A stretch of DNA of 64,000 nucleotides from Saccharomycopsis phalli. Taxonomy: Eukaryota; Ascomycota; Saccharomycetes; Ascoideales; Saccharomycopsidaceae. Below the pieces are notes generated by a model. That model had not been told where the DNA came from. It made no database searches and worked only from the letters and a program-made list of their open reading frames with translations. Position 1 is the stretch's first letter, and the number at the start of each line of letters is the position of its first letter. Made by a program: the position numbers and the translations under genes. The DNA lies in contig CP073213.1 of assembly GCA_020342235.1 (NCBI GenBank), forward strand, positions 536,501 through 600,500, read 5' to 3'. Of the stretch, positions 20,601 through 31,802 are shown piece by piece.

Positions 20601-20725
20601 CGTGAGCTGTTGAATGAGAGTAGACGTGGAGTGGCACGTGATGCAAATGATATCACCTGACATGGCTTTTTATCATTTGGCATAAAATCAATATTGTCAC
20701 GTGACCTGTTGTCATCACCTGACAT
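17687..20725 (-). CDS. BRE4: Bre4-like membrane transporter (ER transporter-like N terminus, DUF2421 C terminus)
   Basis: A large integral membrane protein of up to 1012 residues resembling yeast Bre4 (brefeldin A sensitivity) and the FUSC/aromatic acid exporter fold. Six hydrophobic helices lie at about residues 133-300 and a second set at about 640-800, including VGVGTLVLSSLAFIP and WRILGTFIGAVVAVLTW. The middle is soluble and the C terminus is long and helical. The first ATG (20725) is only 32 bp from the divergent DUO1 start, and the first 49 codons cover three CACGTG sites. A start at Met50 (20578, MSLRRRESQ) giving 963 residues is therefore quite possible. Substrate unknown. Confidence 0.8.
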   Translation of the reverse strand: MSGDDNRSRDNIDFMPNDKKPCQVISFASRATPRLLSFNSSRGLYNQQGMSLRRRESQILELASNVQDKYQLEEIYSRIIHDSSVIIPETGEASSRYFSLVQPSSTAGSIELRPEEQETGFFSAAAGYFAPYLSRDVLKCAIAYFIASLAVYFTPIANLLGTSDSKHLVATVAVYFHPTRTIGLMHQSIVYICLLLSFSFSVSILCSLISQWMYDENQVGYIVNIVVISVALSVVSVVKQRVNKPSFNVACSLASTSMISTIVKEGSHDHGEIKLLRLHSVFRIVGFGALVSMCICYALWPQSAVAKLKQSLNNCCYLMSDSISLLSDRFLSGEELHVAAINQIQSQLKAMLKVVDVSLEEARYELLVKGREHEYSLLQEMCTLTHSLTRSLAGLRLSSDIQIQLLQESVLRHAKVVQNGTKLAQGGENSDNIFGKPPRRVATLFSEESVPGPDDIVDAPQLFNLFIFYLGPSLKSLSFTIREILDHIPFDQFAPHQPVNAAQLSRSHRLAQELFLAKQLEAMHKVYSEKLFQVIKRDDTSEDEEEVAASCFNFSYSLIEYSNELNKMFRLLDCLARPPPRRSYAWLRFWTRRVTCARPPEAAPSRRPLRYRVWRFLSNFRGSHFQLGLRVGVGTLVLSSLAFIPRTREFFASWRLEWSLVVYSIMMNKSVGGTQMTVKWRILGTFIGAVVAVLTWELFDGEAWGLAIVGFLILIPSFYIILKWPKFNAYGRFILLTYNLTALYSYSMTQHEDEDEREGGNSPVIYEIAFHRFISVSIGVVWAIFITTFVLPHSARARLKKGLSLLWLQLGIIWNSDPLKYQPVPGLLDKYLVGIQDKGFQVYEMFSELETFCNQAPMEFRLKGAFPTAIYKSILASSEVILNAFGNINMIIAENPRLTPGKHLVLDYIRSEREELESRILQNLYMVASAMRLGIPLPLKGISTEHSKDRILAKLADLRRDQKNGDNTVQDDDFALMYSYYLISCQITQETDVIIDLIQELFGRVTADELEF

Positions 20726-20757
20726 CTAACAATCTCCATCACCACCTACTATAAACA
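20579..20757. promoter_or_regulatory. divergent BRE4/DUO1 promoter with three CACGTG sites
   Basis: CACGTG occurs at 20599, 20635 and 20698, the palindrome bound by Cbf1 and other bHLH factors. A CACCTGACAT motif is repeated near 20653 and 20716. This density is unusual for coding DNA and suggests the BRE4 coding region starts at 20578. Factor identity is inferred from the motif only. Confidence 0.5.
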
Positions 20758-21183
20758 ATGACCTCAGTTCCTGAATCAGGTACCACCCAGCCTGATGGCA
20801 GTTTGGAGCTACGTAATCTAAAGGCCATCAACCACATGCTTTCAAACTTGTCCGACAGCGTCGATTCAATCGAGTTGGGCGTCAAGAAAGTAGATGACGC
20901 TTTAAAAACCGCCAACGGCTTGATTGATCGGTGGGCCAAGATCTTGGTAAAGAACGGCGAAATCTCGCAGTTGTTGCTTAGCGAAAACGACCGGGTGAAA
21001 TGGCAGGGCGTTGGTCACGACTCGGTGATTTATAAAAAGAAGTTGGCCAAGTATAATGGGTTGTTGCAAAAGTATAATTCATTAAAGGCTGCAAAGGAGG
21101 AGAAGGAAAAGGAAAAGGAAAAGGAAAAGGTTCGGCCAAAGAGGTTGGATAGAAAGTCAAGAGGGCGAGTGAGTAAGTGGTGA
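20758..21183 (+). CDS. DUO1: DASH/Dam1 complex subunit Duo1
   Basis: A 141-residue coiled-coil protein. The region LKAINHMLSNLSDSVDSIEL through LKTANGLIDRWAKILVKN, then QLLL, matches the Duo1 core of the DASH complex. DASH forms rings on kinetochore microtubules and couples chromosomes to depolymerising ends. The C terminus is a Lys/Glu repeat (EKEKEKEKEK) followed by a basic tail likely to contact microtubules. It is shorter than Saccharomyces Duo1 (247 residues), mostly because the N and C extensions are missing. Very close divergent spacing with BRE4 implies a shared promoter. Confidence 0.78.
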   Translation: MTSVPESGTTQPDGSLELRNLKAINHMLSNLSDSVDSIELGVKKVDDALKTANGLIDRWAKILVKNGEISQLLLSENDRVKWQGVGHDSVIYKKKLAKYNGLLQKYNSLKAAKEEKEKEKEKEKVRPKRLDRKSRGRVSKW

Positions 21184-21968
21184 TGGGATAGAAATAGCAA
21201 GGTGGGCCGAAGAGCAAAACAAGCGTTTTGGAATGTTGTCAAAATTTAGTTTGGCATGATAGTCTATGAATATCTTAATCATGTCAATGGTCTATGATTA
21301 TCTTAATCATGTTAATAGTCTATGATTATCTTAATCATGTCAATGGTCTATGATTATCTTTCTCATGTTCAGCTATTGAGACAGATATATGACGTGCTGA
21401 TACTAGACACACAATTCTATTCTCTGGATACGTCTGGTTCAAGTGATTTAAATACCAAAATGACCCAGCCAAAGGAATTGCAATGGGATATGATGACTTA
21501 AATTGAGGGTATTCGGGGAGAGCAAGAGAATGTTCTAGTTGAATTGGACAGCTATGAAGGAACTGTACAAGGTTGGAATGGAATATTGTAACGAAATGAT
21601 TAATGAATTGTGCATTTAAAATGTATTTTAACTAGTGGATATTGTACAACCAAGTCTCGTCAACTCAGATAGGTTACAACTCAGAGTCAAGGCTAGAGTC
21701 AAGGACAGAGTTAAAATAGTGAAACGGTACAATACATATTCAATCCAATTAACATTGTCGTAGATTATAAAAATTGCCACACATTGTGAGGTTTTCTGTC
21801 CACTCAATTAGCGGCGCCGTCCTTTGATTTTTAGACGGTGAAATATCAATCTCACCTCCGGGAAGCCTAATATAGTTATAGAAGTAAATAAACATATTAT
21901 TATAGTGTACTAATGGGGGAAACCCACCGATTGTTTCGTAATGAAATTACTCAATTGTCTCGAGTGCT
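21184..21968. other. intergenic downstream of DUO1
   Basis: Contains a 29-bp minisatellite at 21259-21370 and then unique AT-rich sequence leading into the pheromone-gene promoter. No gene seen. Confidence 0.5.
21259..21370 (+). repeat. 29-bp minisatellite, GTCTATGATTATCTTAATCA
   Basis: Four imperfect units about 75 bp downstream of the DUO1 stop. Confidence 0.92.
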
Positions 21969-21989
21969 CATTGTAATGCACTAATTAGG
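21969..21989 (+). promoter_or_regulatory. putative a2-Mcm1 operator, copy 1
   Basis: CATTGT (HMG-box type site) is followed after a short spacer by CTAATTAGG, a near match to the Mcm1 P-box CCTAATTAGG. It is preceded by CTCGAGT, as in copy 3. It is the first of three such elements 69-73 bp apart upstream of the pheromone gene. Confidence 0.65.
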
Positions 21990-22037
21990 CAACGACAAAT
22001 CTTGATGTCAATTTACCCAATTAAAATCACCATCCTC

Positions 22038-22059
22038 CATTGAAGTATACTAATTAGAC
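22038..22059 (+). promoter_or_regulatory. putative a2-Mcm1 operator, copy 2
   Basis: The weakest of the three copies: CATTGA, then CTAATTAG followed by AC in place of GC. The spacing between the two half-elements is kept. Confidence 0.5.
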
Positions 22060-22110
22060 AACTATAGAATCAGGCAATCCATAAACTTATTCAATTATAT
22101 TTCGAGTCAC

Positions 22111-22131
22111 CATTGTAATGTACCAATTAGG
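22111..22131 (+). promoter_or_regulatory. putative a2-Mcm1 operator, copy 3
   Basis: CATTGTAATG, then CCAATTAGG, nearly identical to copy 1 over more than 35 bp of context. It lies 27 bp upstream of the TATA box. Confidence 0.65.
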
Positions 22132-22157
22132 CAGGCAGCTAAATGGTTCAAATCAAC

Positions 22158-22165
22158 TATAAAAA
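22158..22165 (+). promoter_or_regulatory. TATA box of the a-factor gene
   Basis: TATAAAAA, 42 bp before the ATG at 22200. Confidence 0.7.
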
Positions 22166-22199
22166 CAGACAATTACTCCAATTTATTCATTAATCAACA

Positions 22200-22334
22200 A
22201 TGCAAACTCCACAAGTCAACAAGTCCTCCTCTGACAAGAAAGCTGCTTCAAAAGACGAGCAAAGGGATAATCTCTACATGACTGACAGCATCAGTCCTGG
22301 GTCCAAAGCAATGGACGCATGTGTTATTGCGTAA
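22200..22334 (+). CDS. MFA1: a-factor mating pheromone precursor (farnesylated peptide)
   Basis: A 44-residue gene starting MQTPQVNKSSSDKKAASKDE and ending SKAMDACVIA. CVIA is a CAAX box identical to that of Saccharomyces MFA1 and MFA2, so the Cys is predicted to be farnesylated, trimmed by Rce1/Ste24 and methylated by Ste14. The Lys/Ser-rich leader followed by an acidic/basic stretch and DN matches the DN/Y cleavage context of Saccharomyces a-factor. Cleavage after Asn would give a 17-residue mature peptide, LYMTDSISPGSKAMDAC. Export would be by a Ste6 ABC transporter. A TATA box and three a2-Mcm1-like operators lie upstream, which is strong contextual support. The mature length and exact processing site are inferred. 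Confidence 0.88.
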   Translation: MQTPQVNKSSSDKKAASKDEQRDNLYMTDSISPGSKAMDACVIA

Positions 22335-25190
<2,856 letters not shown>

Positions 25191-25256
25191 TTAGGAAGGT
25201 GTCTAATGTACTTGTGGTAGGTATGTGTTGTAGTGTGTAGATTAATTGGTCTTGTT

Positions 25257-25478
25257 GGACAATTGGCTGGTGCTACATGTTAATCTATTTATACAATAGT
25301 CTAGTATTGCATGTTAATCTATTTATACAATTGGCTGGTGCTACATGTTAATCTATTTATACAATTGTCTAGTATTGCATGTTAATCTATTTATACAATT
25401 GTCTAGAATTGCATGTTAATATATTTATACAATATTCTAGTGTTCCATGTTAATCTGTTTAGACAATAGTCTAGCTTT
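25257..25478 (+). repeat. 38-bp minisatellite downstream of PRP43
   Basis: Six imperfect units of CATGTTAATCTATTTATACA followed by ATTGTCTAGTATTG, beginning about 70 bp after the stop. Confidence 0.93.
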
Positions 25479-25705
25479 ACTCGTGTATCTGTTATTTTCT
25501 TTGTAATCTGTTTACTTTCTTTATTATCTATTTCACCATACAAGGACAATACCGCTTCAATGTCAAGAACCTTGGATAAATCTCCACATTCGTTACATTT
25601 TGAGCAACCATTCTAGAACCATACACTTCATCACATGGGTACATCTCTTCCGTGAACATCACCCAAAAGTAAATCAAACATATTTAGTCCAGCTAAATTA
25701 TTCAT

Positions 25706-26740
25706 TCAACTACAATTATAACGGCGGTCGGGAAAACAGTACTCCACCTCGTAACCTGGATTGACATTAGGCGAACACTCAATACCTCCCGGTATAGATA
25801 TTCTCCCCGACTGAAAAGAACTGCCGTAAATTTTCGCCGAGAAAATTGATGCCGAGTCTTCGACCGTGTAAAATGTCTTTACTTCATTTATCTTGCAGCG
25901 ATACTTGCCGTTTTCTTCCCTAATAAGCTTTCCAGTAAAAAGTGCATTTGGCATTTTACCAATTTTATCTTGAATCTCATTGTAGGAATACAATTTTCCT
26001 TTCTTAAGAAGGCCATGGAGCTTGCGACTTTCTCGGAGTTGGCCGTCGCTAATAAAAAAAGTATAAACTGCCTTCAAATAGTCCATGGCGACACTTCGCC
26101 GAATGCCATCCTCGGCGCCCTCTCTAATCACATTCTCCATCTGATCAGATTGCTGTATATTGAGAGCTCCACTATTCTGGTATCTAATATAGTCCTGGTA
26201 TTCGCTTTTTTGAGTCCAACTCAGTTCTGGGATATAATAGCATTTCGTACTGAGGGACGAAAAGTCCTTTGCATGCTTCATGATTGCCTTCTCTGGACCA
26301 TGTGAATCGGCCCCTTTCCACCATTTATCCATGAGAATTCGATTCCAAGAGAGAGAGTCTTTGAAAAATAACGACCGGACTTTTTGCTCTGATGCAAAAG
26401 AGGCATGAGGCAACACTGACATCTGGTTGTTTGCCTCGGTCACATACTTGTTTCGCTCCAAACTTTTGATGAAAAAGTCCTCATGGTTGCTCAGATAAGT
26501 ATACGAGAGAATCACATTTTTAACCTCCTCGTTGGTACATTCTGTAGGACAGTAAGACATTCTAGTCAGAGGAGGGGCTTTTACTCCCGTGCACCAAGAC
26601 CCTAGGAGCAATTCATCAATGGACTTTTCATCTCGGGTGACGAGATGTTGTGCCTCGTTGGAAAAATTGATTGGGTTTGCATTACCAATCTCCAAAAATA
26701 GCAAGGCCAAAAGGATGTTAAAGATGGCTAATGTATTCAT
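25706..26740 (-). CDS. predicted secreted Cys-containing protein, unknown family
   Basis: A 344-residue protein with a clear signal peptide (MNTLAIFNILLALLFLEIGNA, likely cut before NPINF) and no later membrane span, so it should be secreted or luminal. At least nine Cys in the mature part, spread as WCTG, YCPTEC, KCYY, YRCK, IECS, EYCF and NCS at the very end, suggest disulfide bonds. One dibasic RR site lies near residue 216. I do not recognise the family. The middle is helical and charged and the last 80 residues look beta-rich. Codon use and base composition are more AT-rich than PRP43, as in fast-evolving accessory genes. It sits alone between PRP43 and a 1.7-kb gap. Confidence 0.65.
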   Translation of the reverse strand: MNTLAIFNILLALLFLEIGNANPINFSNEAQHLVTRDEKSIDELLLGSWCTGVKAPPLTRMSYCPTECTNEEVKNVILSYTYLSNHEDFFIKSLERNKYVTEANNQMSVLPHASFASEQKVRSLFFKDSLSWNRILMDKWWKGADSHGPEKAIMKHAKDFSSLSTKCYYIPELSWTQKSEYQDYIRYQNSGALNIQQSDQMENVIREGAEDGIRRSVAMDYLKAVYTFFISDGQLRESRKLHGLLKKGKLYSYNEIQDKIGKMPNALFTGKLIREENGKYRCKINEVKTFYTVEDSASIFSAKIYGSSFQSGRISIPGGIECSPNVNPGYEVEYCFPDRRYNCS

Positions 26741-28438
26741 TAAAGAATTGAAAATATTTATGGATACAAGTAATGATGGTTTTATATATAGTCTATAAGA
26801 AGCCTTCCATATGTCTTATCAAGTCATTGCCGTGAAATATATTGTGCCTGATGCCCTGCCAGTGATGTACCGTATGCAGAATGCCTACACATTGTTTTTT
26901 ATAGCCACTTCGTTTATTCTCATTTATAATATTGACCTATTTTGCAAATTTTGGCCATCAATGGCTTTTTCCACTGGGCTTATTATGTATCAAGACTGTT
27001 ATGGTTCAGCTTCGTTCTATCTACTATTAGCATATGACTAGGATTACTAGAGCCGTGAGCGGCACTAATATGTTATAGAGTATATTGTTTACGTTAATTG
27101 TCATGACTGAACAAAAAACTCAAACAGAGGCAGATGTTGGACTGAAACCACGATGCAGAAAAAGTGCTATTCATGCCGGATCAACGATTTGCACCGGCGT
27201 GAATTAACCCAACGGATGTCCATATTTATTGTCAAGAGCCGTGATTTTCAAAATATACATCATAAGAAAATGTATCCACACTAGGTAAAGTCCAGTGCTT
27301 GATAAAGCAAGGATGAATATACAATAATAAGTACAGGCATACATGAAAATTTGATCCTACACCTTGCGAAAAGGCTTCTGAAATAGCAACACGAATACGT
27401 TATACCGACAAGTTTTGAGTAGAAACGTACTTGGCAAATCCCGTAGAGCATAGTGACTTCACAGGTGCCCAATTATTCAGATTGAAAAGGTTTGTCAAAT
27501 AACCTAATTACAACACAAATGCCATCTAAATTTAAGACATCAGGAATTACTTCTCCCATGTACACATTGAGCACAACACATCAACAACAAAGTAGCTAAC
27601 ATTGAAGTTATTAATCCCAAACATCATCAAACATAAAGGGCTTCTTTCAGCAGCTGCTTTAGGATTTTCCTGCGTGAATGTATTTTTGTCGTATCATCGT
27701 GTTTTCACAGACAATATATAGATAATACAAAAATTATTATTATTATTTGCTTCTTTACCAGCTATGTCACTACACATCAGACTACAGTGGTCATTCCATT
27801 GAGTCTCCTTTGAACGTATTATGCTTCAATACTTGAATACCAACACAGTTGAATACTGGAAGGTAAAACATGCTCATATGTGATAATATCTATTCATTAG
27901 CCAATGTAAAGTGGAGCATTAGGCATGTTTTTAATGTCTTTGTGCAGGCTTGTCGGCCCAAGACTTTCCAGACTGCCTTATAGACCTTGCATTTGTCTCA
28001 TTTAGTACTATCCAAAGATCGGAATTAAAAAGTGTAAACTAAATCATCCTAGTCAATAATACTATTGACGAAAACCACAAATCTGCATATTCAATCTACA
28101 AATCTCTTTATTAAAAGCCTTGACCACGTTTATCCAACTCTATTGGGCCTTGTCACACTCTTTTATAAAGTGACAAGTTAGCCAGGACTCCTAAATTTTC
28201 CTCGATTCAAACAATGGCAAATCGGTTAAATGGAAGCCCTCCTCATTCATGCCAAAGTGAGTAGTTGCATGAGCGAACTTCCACAACATAGCCACGCACT
28301 ACATATAGAAAATGCCATGGTTTTCTTCACTCCTGTGCAACTTCATTGCTCACGTAATCTTGCCTGAATCGCATCTGATCTGATCACAACTTTATAACTT
28401 TCACCCTTTCCAAGTAACACAAATCATCTATTTTTGGT
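26741..28438. other. gene-poor stretch of 1.7 kb
   Basis: AT-rich unique sequence. A 76-codon hydrophobic frame at 26811-27041 opens with an ATG but has no recognisable homology. I see no tRNA or repeat array. Confidence 0.45.
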
Positions 28439-28837
28439 TTATATATTCTCCACTGACTTGGTTGTCTTCCAATTTTCCACCATGTCATTTATTATCACGT
28501 CGGCCATTTCTCTCTTGAGAATCTCCGTCTTGAACGTCTCGGAATGAATCAACAACTTCAATGTATGCAAACAATTTGGGTAAATCAACAACTTCACGTT
28601 TTCTGGTAGAGACCAATAATTATAGAGGTACTTCAAGTACGATATAAATTTAGGATCCTCAAGGTACTTGTTTTGAGCAAGATAATTGAGATAGTTGAGA
28701 TTACTCAAGGATTGAACAAACTATTGTCAGATGACTCGCTTCAAATAAAAATAACTTACTTCCAATTCAATTTCCCAGCGCGTCGGTGGAACTTCCACCG
28801 GCTGTTCTTGTTCATTTTCTCCTTGTGTTTGCTCCAT
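28439..28837 (-). CDS. SOH1: Mediator subunit Med31 (Soh1), one intron
   Basis: Small conserved middle-module subunit of the RNA polymerase II Mediator. Exon 1 is 28837-28760 and codes 26 residues ending TRWEIELE. After a 39-nt intron, exon 2 (28720-28439) begins FVQSLSNLNYLNYLAQ. The joined sequence gives the family signature RWxIELEFVQ.LSN.NYLNYLAQ, then FISYLKYLYNYW and YPNCLHTLKLL. Total length is 119 residues, against 127 in Saccharomyces. Reading only the unspliced frame would lose the start of the conserved domain. It is divergent from the syntaxin gene, with about 184 bp between the starts and a CACGTG at about 28879. Confidence 0.93.
28721..28759 (-). other. SOH1: intron of SOH1/MED31 (39 nt)
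   Basis: GTAAGT donor, and a CTGACAATAG end with CTGAC a few bases before the AG. The layout is the same as the APM3 intron. Phase 0, joining Glu to Phe within the conserved ELEFVQ motif. Confidence 0.9.
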
Positions 28838-29021
28838 TGCATTTCACTCATGGGTAAATTGTTGGTATAAAACATGGTCACGTGCTTGGCATGGGATCAC
28901 AAAGCTTGAGCATACTCACGACGGTAGTTTTTCACAAATGTAGAGCTTTTCATGGCTTTAGAGTCTTTCACAAATGTAGAGCCTTTTGTAACAATTTTTT
29001 TTTTTAAATTCTGGTACTAGT

Positions 29022-29870
29022 ATGAGTCCAGCTGGTTCTAAGAAAGATGGAATGTTTTATGAAAAAGAGCCTGCCTCTGGAAGTTCGGAGCTTCTCTTTT
29101 TCACTAGTGCCGATGAAATCAATCAAGAAATTCTTGAATATGTTAATTTGGCAGAACAATTTGATAAAACGCAAATCCAACTCCTGAATGAGGTTGATTT
29201 TAACAAGGAGGAGCAGCTTAGAATGTCAATTTATAATCAATTGACTGAGATCTCAACCAAACAGGCGTATATAAAGGAGCAAATGTATAATTTGAAAAAC
29301 GGTCTTAGCACTGCCTCGAGTACCGATCGGATTGATAAATTGGATTCGTTAAGGGCTCATTTTCTCCAGGCGATTCAGCAGCACCAGGAAAAGCGTGTGA
29401 AGTTATCTGAACGAGCAAAAGCCCGACTTGTAAAACAGCAAACTGTCATACAAACCAATTCTTCTGATAATTCCAACGAGACATTTGCCAGTGCCTTACT
29501 TTCCCAGCCGCTTACCAGTGGAAATAAGAGAGAATTGAAAAAAGAGTCGAGAAAAGCGGCTTCTAAAACTCTTGATGTTGTGGCTTTGCGAGAGGCGGAA
29601 TTGCGACGAATTGAGCTTTCAATGAAAGAATTAGGGTATTTGTTTGAGGAAATGAGTAATCTTGTAGTGGAGCAACGCGGTGCTGTCCATGAAATTGGCA
29701 CGCAAATAAATGATGCTGAGAAATGTATTACGGACGCGAATATAGAGCTTGATAGGGCGACAAAGAAGGCGACAAAGTTTCGAACAAGTCGAGTTTGGGT
29801 ATTTTTTTTGGCCATTGTATTGTTTTCGGTTGGAGGTGTTATAGTGGCTACAATTTTGGGCATGCAGTAA
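29022..29870 (+). CDS. divergent Sso-like syntaxin (Qa-SNARE)
   Basis: A 282-residue tail-anchored protein with syntaxin layout: a helical N-terminal domain (about 30-150), a linker with FASALL as in Sso1, a SNARE motif (about 190-255) and a C-terminal membrane anchor VWVFFLAIVLFSVGGVIVAT. The zero-layer Gln falls in VVEQRGAV, the counterpart of VIEQQENV in Sso1. Sso proteins are plasma-membrane t-SNAREs that pair with Sec9 and Snc1/2 for exocytosis. Similarity in the SNARE motif looks lower than expected for the main Sso protein of this clade, so this may be a second, specialised paralog, for example for spore membrane or mating. Confidence 0.75.
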   Translation: MSPAGSKKDGMFYEKEPASGSSELLFFTSADEINQEILEYVNLAEQFDKTQIQLLNEVDFNKEEQLRMSIYNQLTEISTKQAYIKEQMYNLKNGLSTASSTDRIDKLDSLRAHFLQAIQQHQEKRVKLSERAKARLVKQQTVIQTNSSDNSNETFASALLSQPLTSGNKRELKKESRKAASKTLDVVALREAELRRIELSMKELGYLFEEMSNLVVEQRGAVHEIGTQINDAEKCITDANIELDRATKKATKFRTSRVWVFFLAIVLFSVGGVIVATILGMQ

Positions 29871-30415
29871 TGGATGTTCTAGAGAATGGAATTTGCTAAA
29901 CCACGAATGAGTATTGATGGAGAGAATATATAGGGAGATGCAGAAAATGTAATGTAGTGACTAAAATACGTGTGGATAAATAGTTTGAATATATTTGCTT
30001 GAATATTAGAAAAGAGTTTGGCTATTTATACTTGTCATGAAAGACGAGGAAATGAAAATGTAAAATGGAGTGTAGCCAAGAAGCATGTTCAATTAGTATA
30101 GCTTCAGAGGGTAGCAACCATTTTACAATACATATTATTATTATTTATAAGTATCAAAGTTTACATACATATTACGAGACATTGACTAAAATGCAATTGA
30201 ATGTAATTTATTCCAGAATATACCTCTTCATTTTAACCAAGGATCGAGGCATCATGATGGTGTAAATTGCTGCACGGCTACAAGGGCATAATAATATACA
30301 TAACTATTAACACCTAGAATACACTATGCAAAACAATCCATACTCCACTGCTTATACGGTCTATCGGCCTATTTGAAGTTGCCACTGTCATTATTGCCTG
30401 GCCAATCCACCACTC
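29871..30415. other. intergenic between convergent SSO-like and NAB2
   Basis: AT-rich unique sequence with no gene, RNA or repeat that I can support. Confidence 0.5.
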
Positions 30416-31684
30416 CTAATTCACAGCCATTGAAGCATCCTCCTGGGGCGGAACTTTATCAATGTCTTCGCCCGTCACTGCAAATTGCCGCTCCGAAGTG
30501 CTGGAGTCGGCAGTCCAGACGAGCGGCTTGTGCATCATTTCCGCCCGCTCAGCTGGATGCTTAAACAAGCAAAACTTGTTCTTGCAGTTGATCAGGTACT
30601 TGCAGTCCTGGGCCAACGGATGCGAAAAGTAGCAGTCGATCCGCGAGCAGTTTTCTCCGTCGCGACAGAGCACCGGCAGACTTGCGTGGCGGAATTTGCA
30701 CCGGGGATTGAGGCAGCGGGCTCCAAATTTGCACTGCTCCAAGGACTTTTCGTCCTGCTGCTGGATCACTGATGCAATCTTGGCGAGTTTGCTGTTGAAG
30801 CCCATTGGCTTGGGCTTGTATCCTCCACTCTGGACGACCTGCTCCATTGTCTTGTGGGACGGATGGCACTTGTTGCATGCGGAATCGGCACACTGCTTCC
30901 CTGCGGGACACCACTCAAATACCGAGATGGCTGCGCCGTCATTAGCCGGCGTTGGGTGCGCGTACCTGCACGTGGCCAAGAAGCAGTTTGCGGCCTTGTG
31001 GCAGAGACCAATGCCGTTTTGCTGGCGCAACTGCTCCTGGTTCTCGATCTTCTTCTGCTCATACTCGGCCTTGGTCTTGGCCAACTCTTCGATCAACGCG
31101 TCATCTTCGCCCGGGTGCAAGAAGTTGCACGTGCCCGGCGGGTTTGGGCAGTTTGGATGCTGGTAGCATGTCTTTGTGGGATGGGCAAACGAGCAGTTTT
31201 TGAACGCACAGTGCGGGAAGTTCTTGCAACGGCTCTTTTTTTTGTTGTCTAGCAACCCGCTGAGCGCCTTCTGCAACTGCACGGGGTCTGCCATCAAGTT
31301 TTTGCGGAGCGGCTTGCGCACCGCGCCGGCCACAAACTTGCGCGGGTGTTTAGGCCGCTCGGGCCGCTCGGCGCGCCCCTGGGAAAACGCCGACGGCGGA
31401 ATCGATGAGACCGGCGGCGGCACGTTGCTGGCGTTGCTGCGCAAGGAGTCCAAGTCCAGGAAAAGCGACTCGACAAACTCGCGGCTAATGTCTTCGCCTG
31501 AGATGGACGAGAGCTCGTCGATAATCTGGGGCGGCGAGCGGTTGTTGGAGATCAACACGACAATGTATTCGGCGATGTCGCGTCTTGTTTCCTCGCTGAC
31601 GTTTGCCAGTGCGAGTTTCTGTACCGTGTGCTCGAAAAACGCCTTTCCCAACTCGCTGTCCACTTGTAAGCTCTGTTCTGACAT
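30416..31684 (-). CDS. NAB2: nuclear poly(A)-binding protein Nab2
   Basis: A 422-residue poly(A) RNA-binding protein that limits tail length and guides mRNA export through Mex67 and Mlp1. The N-terminal PWI-like helical domain (about 8-100) is followed by a Pro/Arg-rich linker with RKFVAGAVRKPLRKN, probably the Kap104-type import signal region. Seven CCCH zinc fingers follow: CKNFPHC, CYQHPNC, CHKAANC, CPAGKQC, CKFGARC, CRDGENC and CKYLINC each begin one, with spacing C-x5-C-x4/6-C-x3-H. Seven fingers is the Saccharomyces Nab2 count. The long Gln-rich and RGG stretch of the Saccharomyces protein is missing. Divergent from COQ8 with 118 bp between starts. Confidence 0.93.
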   Translation of the reverse strand: MSEQSLQVDSELGKAFFEHTVQKLALANVSEETRRDIAEYIVVLISNNRSPPQIIDELSSISGEDISREFVESLFLDLDSLRSNASNVPPPVSSIPPSAFSQGRAERPERPKHPRKFVAGAVRKPLRKNLMADPVQLQKALSGLLDNKKKSRCKNFPHCAFKNCSFAHPTKTCYQHPNCPNPPGTCNFLHPGEDDALIEELAKTKAEYEQKKIENQEQLRQQNGIGLCHKAANCFLATCRYAHPTPANDGAAISVFEWCPAGKQCADSACNKCHPSHKTMEQVVQSGGYKPKPMGFNSKLAKIASVIQQQDEKSLEQCKFGARCLNPRCKFRHASLPVLCRDGENCSRIDCYFSHPLAQDCKYLINCKNKFCLFKHPAERAEMMHKPLVWTADSSTSERQFAVTGEDIDKVPPQEDASMAVN

Positions 31685-31802
31685 GATGATATTTCCCTAG
31701 AGCAAAACTTTTTTTTTTTGCCATTTTGGCAAGCCCAAGAACCCATCGCGGGCCGGGTAACTGCGCCTCTGGAAGCGAGCGGGTCTGGCAAAAAAACTTG
31801 CA

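Noticed and set aside
26811-27041. 76-codon hydrophobic frame with ATG next to the secreted-protein gene
   Set aside because: Composition follows AT-rich DNA, no homology, and it shares the promoter of the opposite gene.
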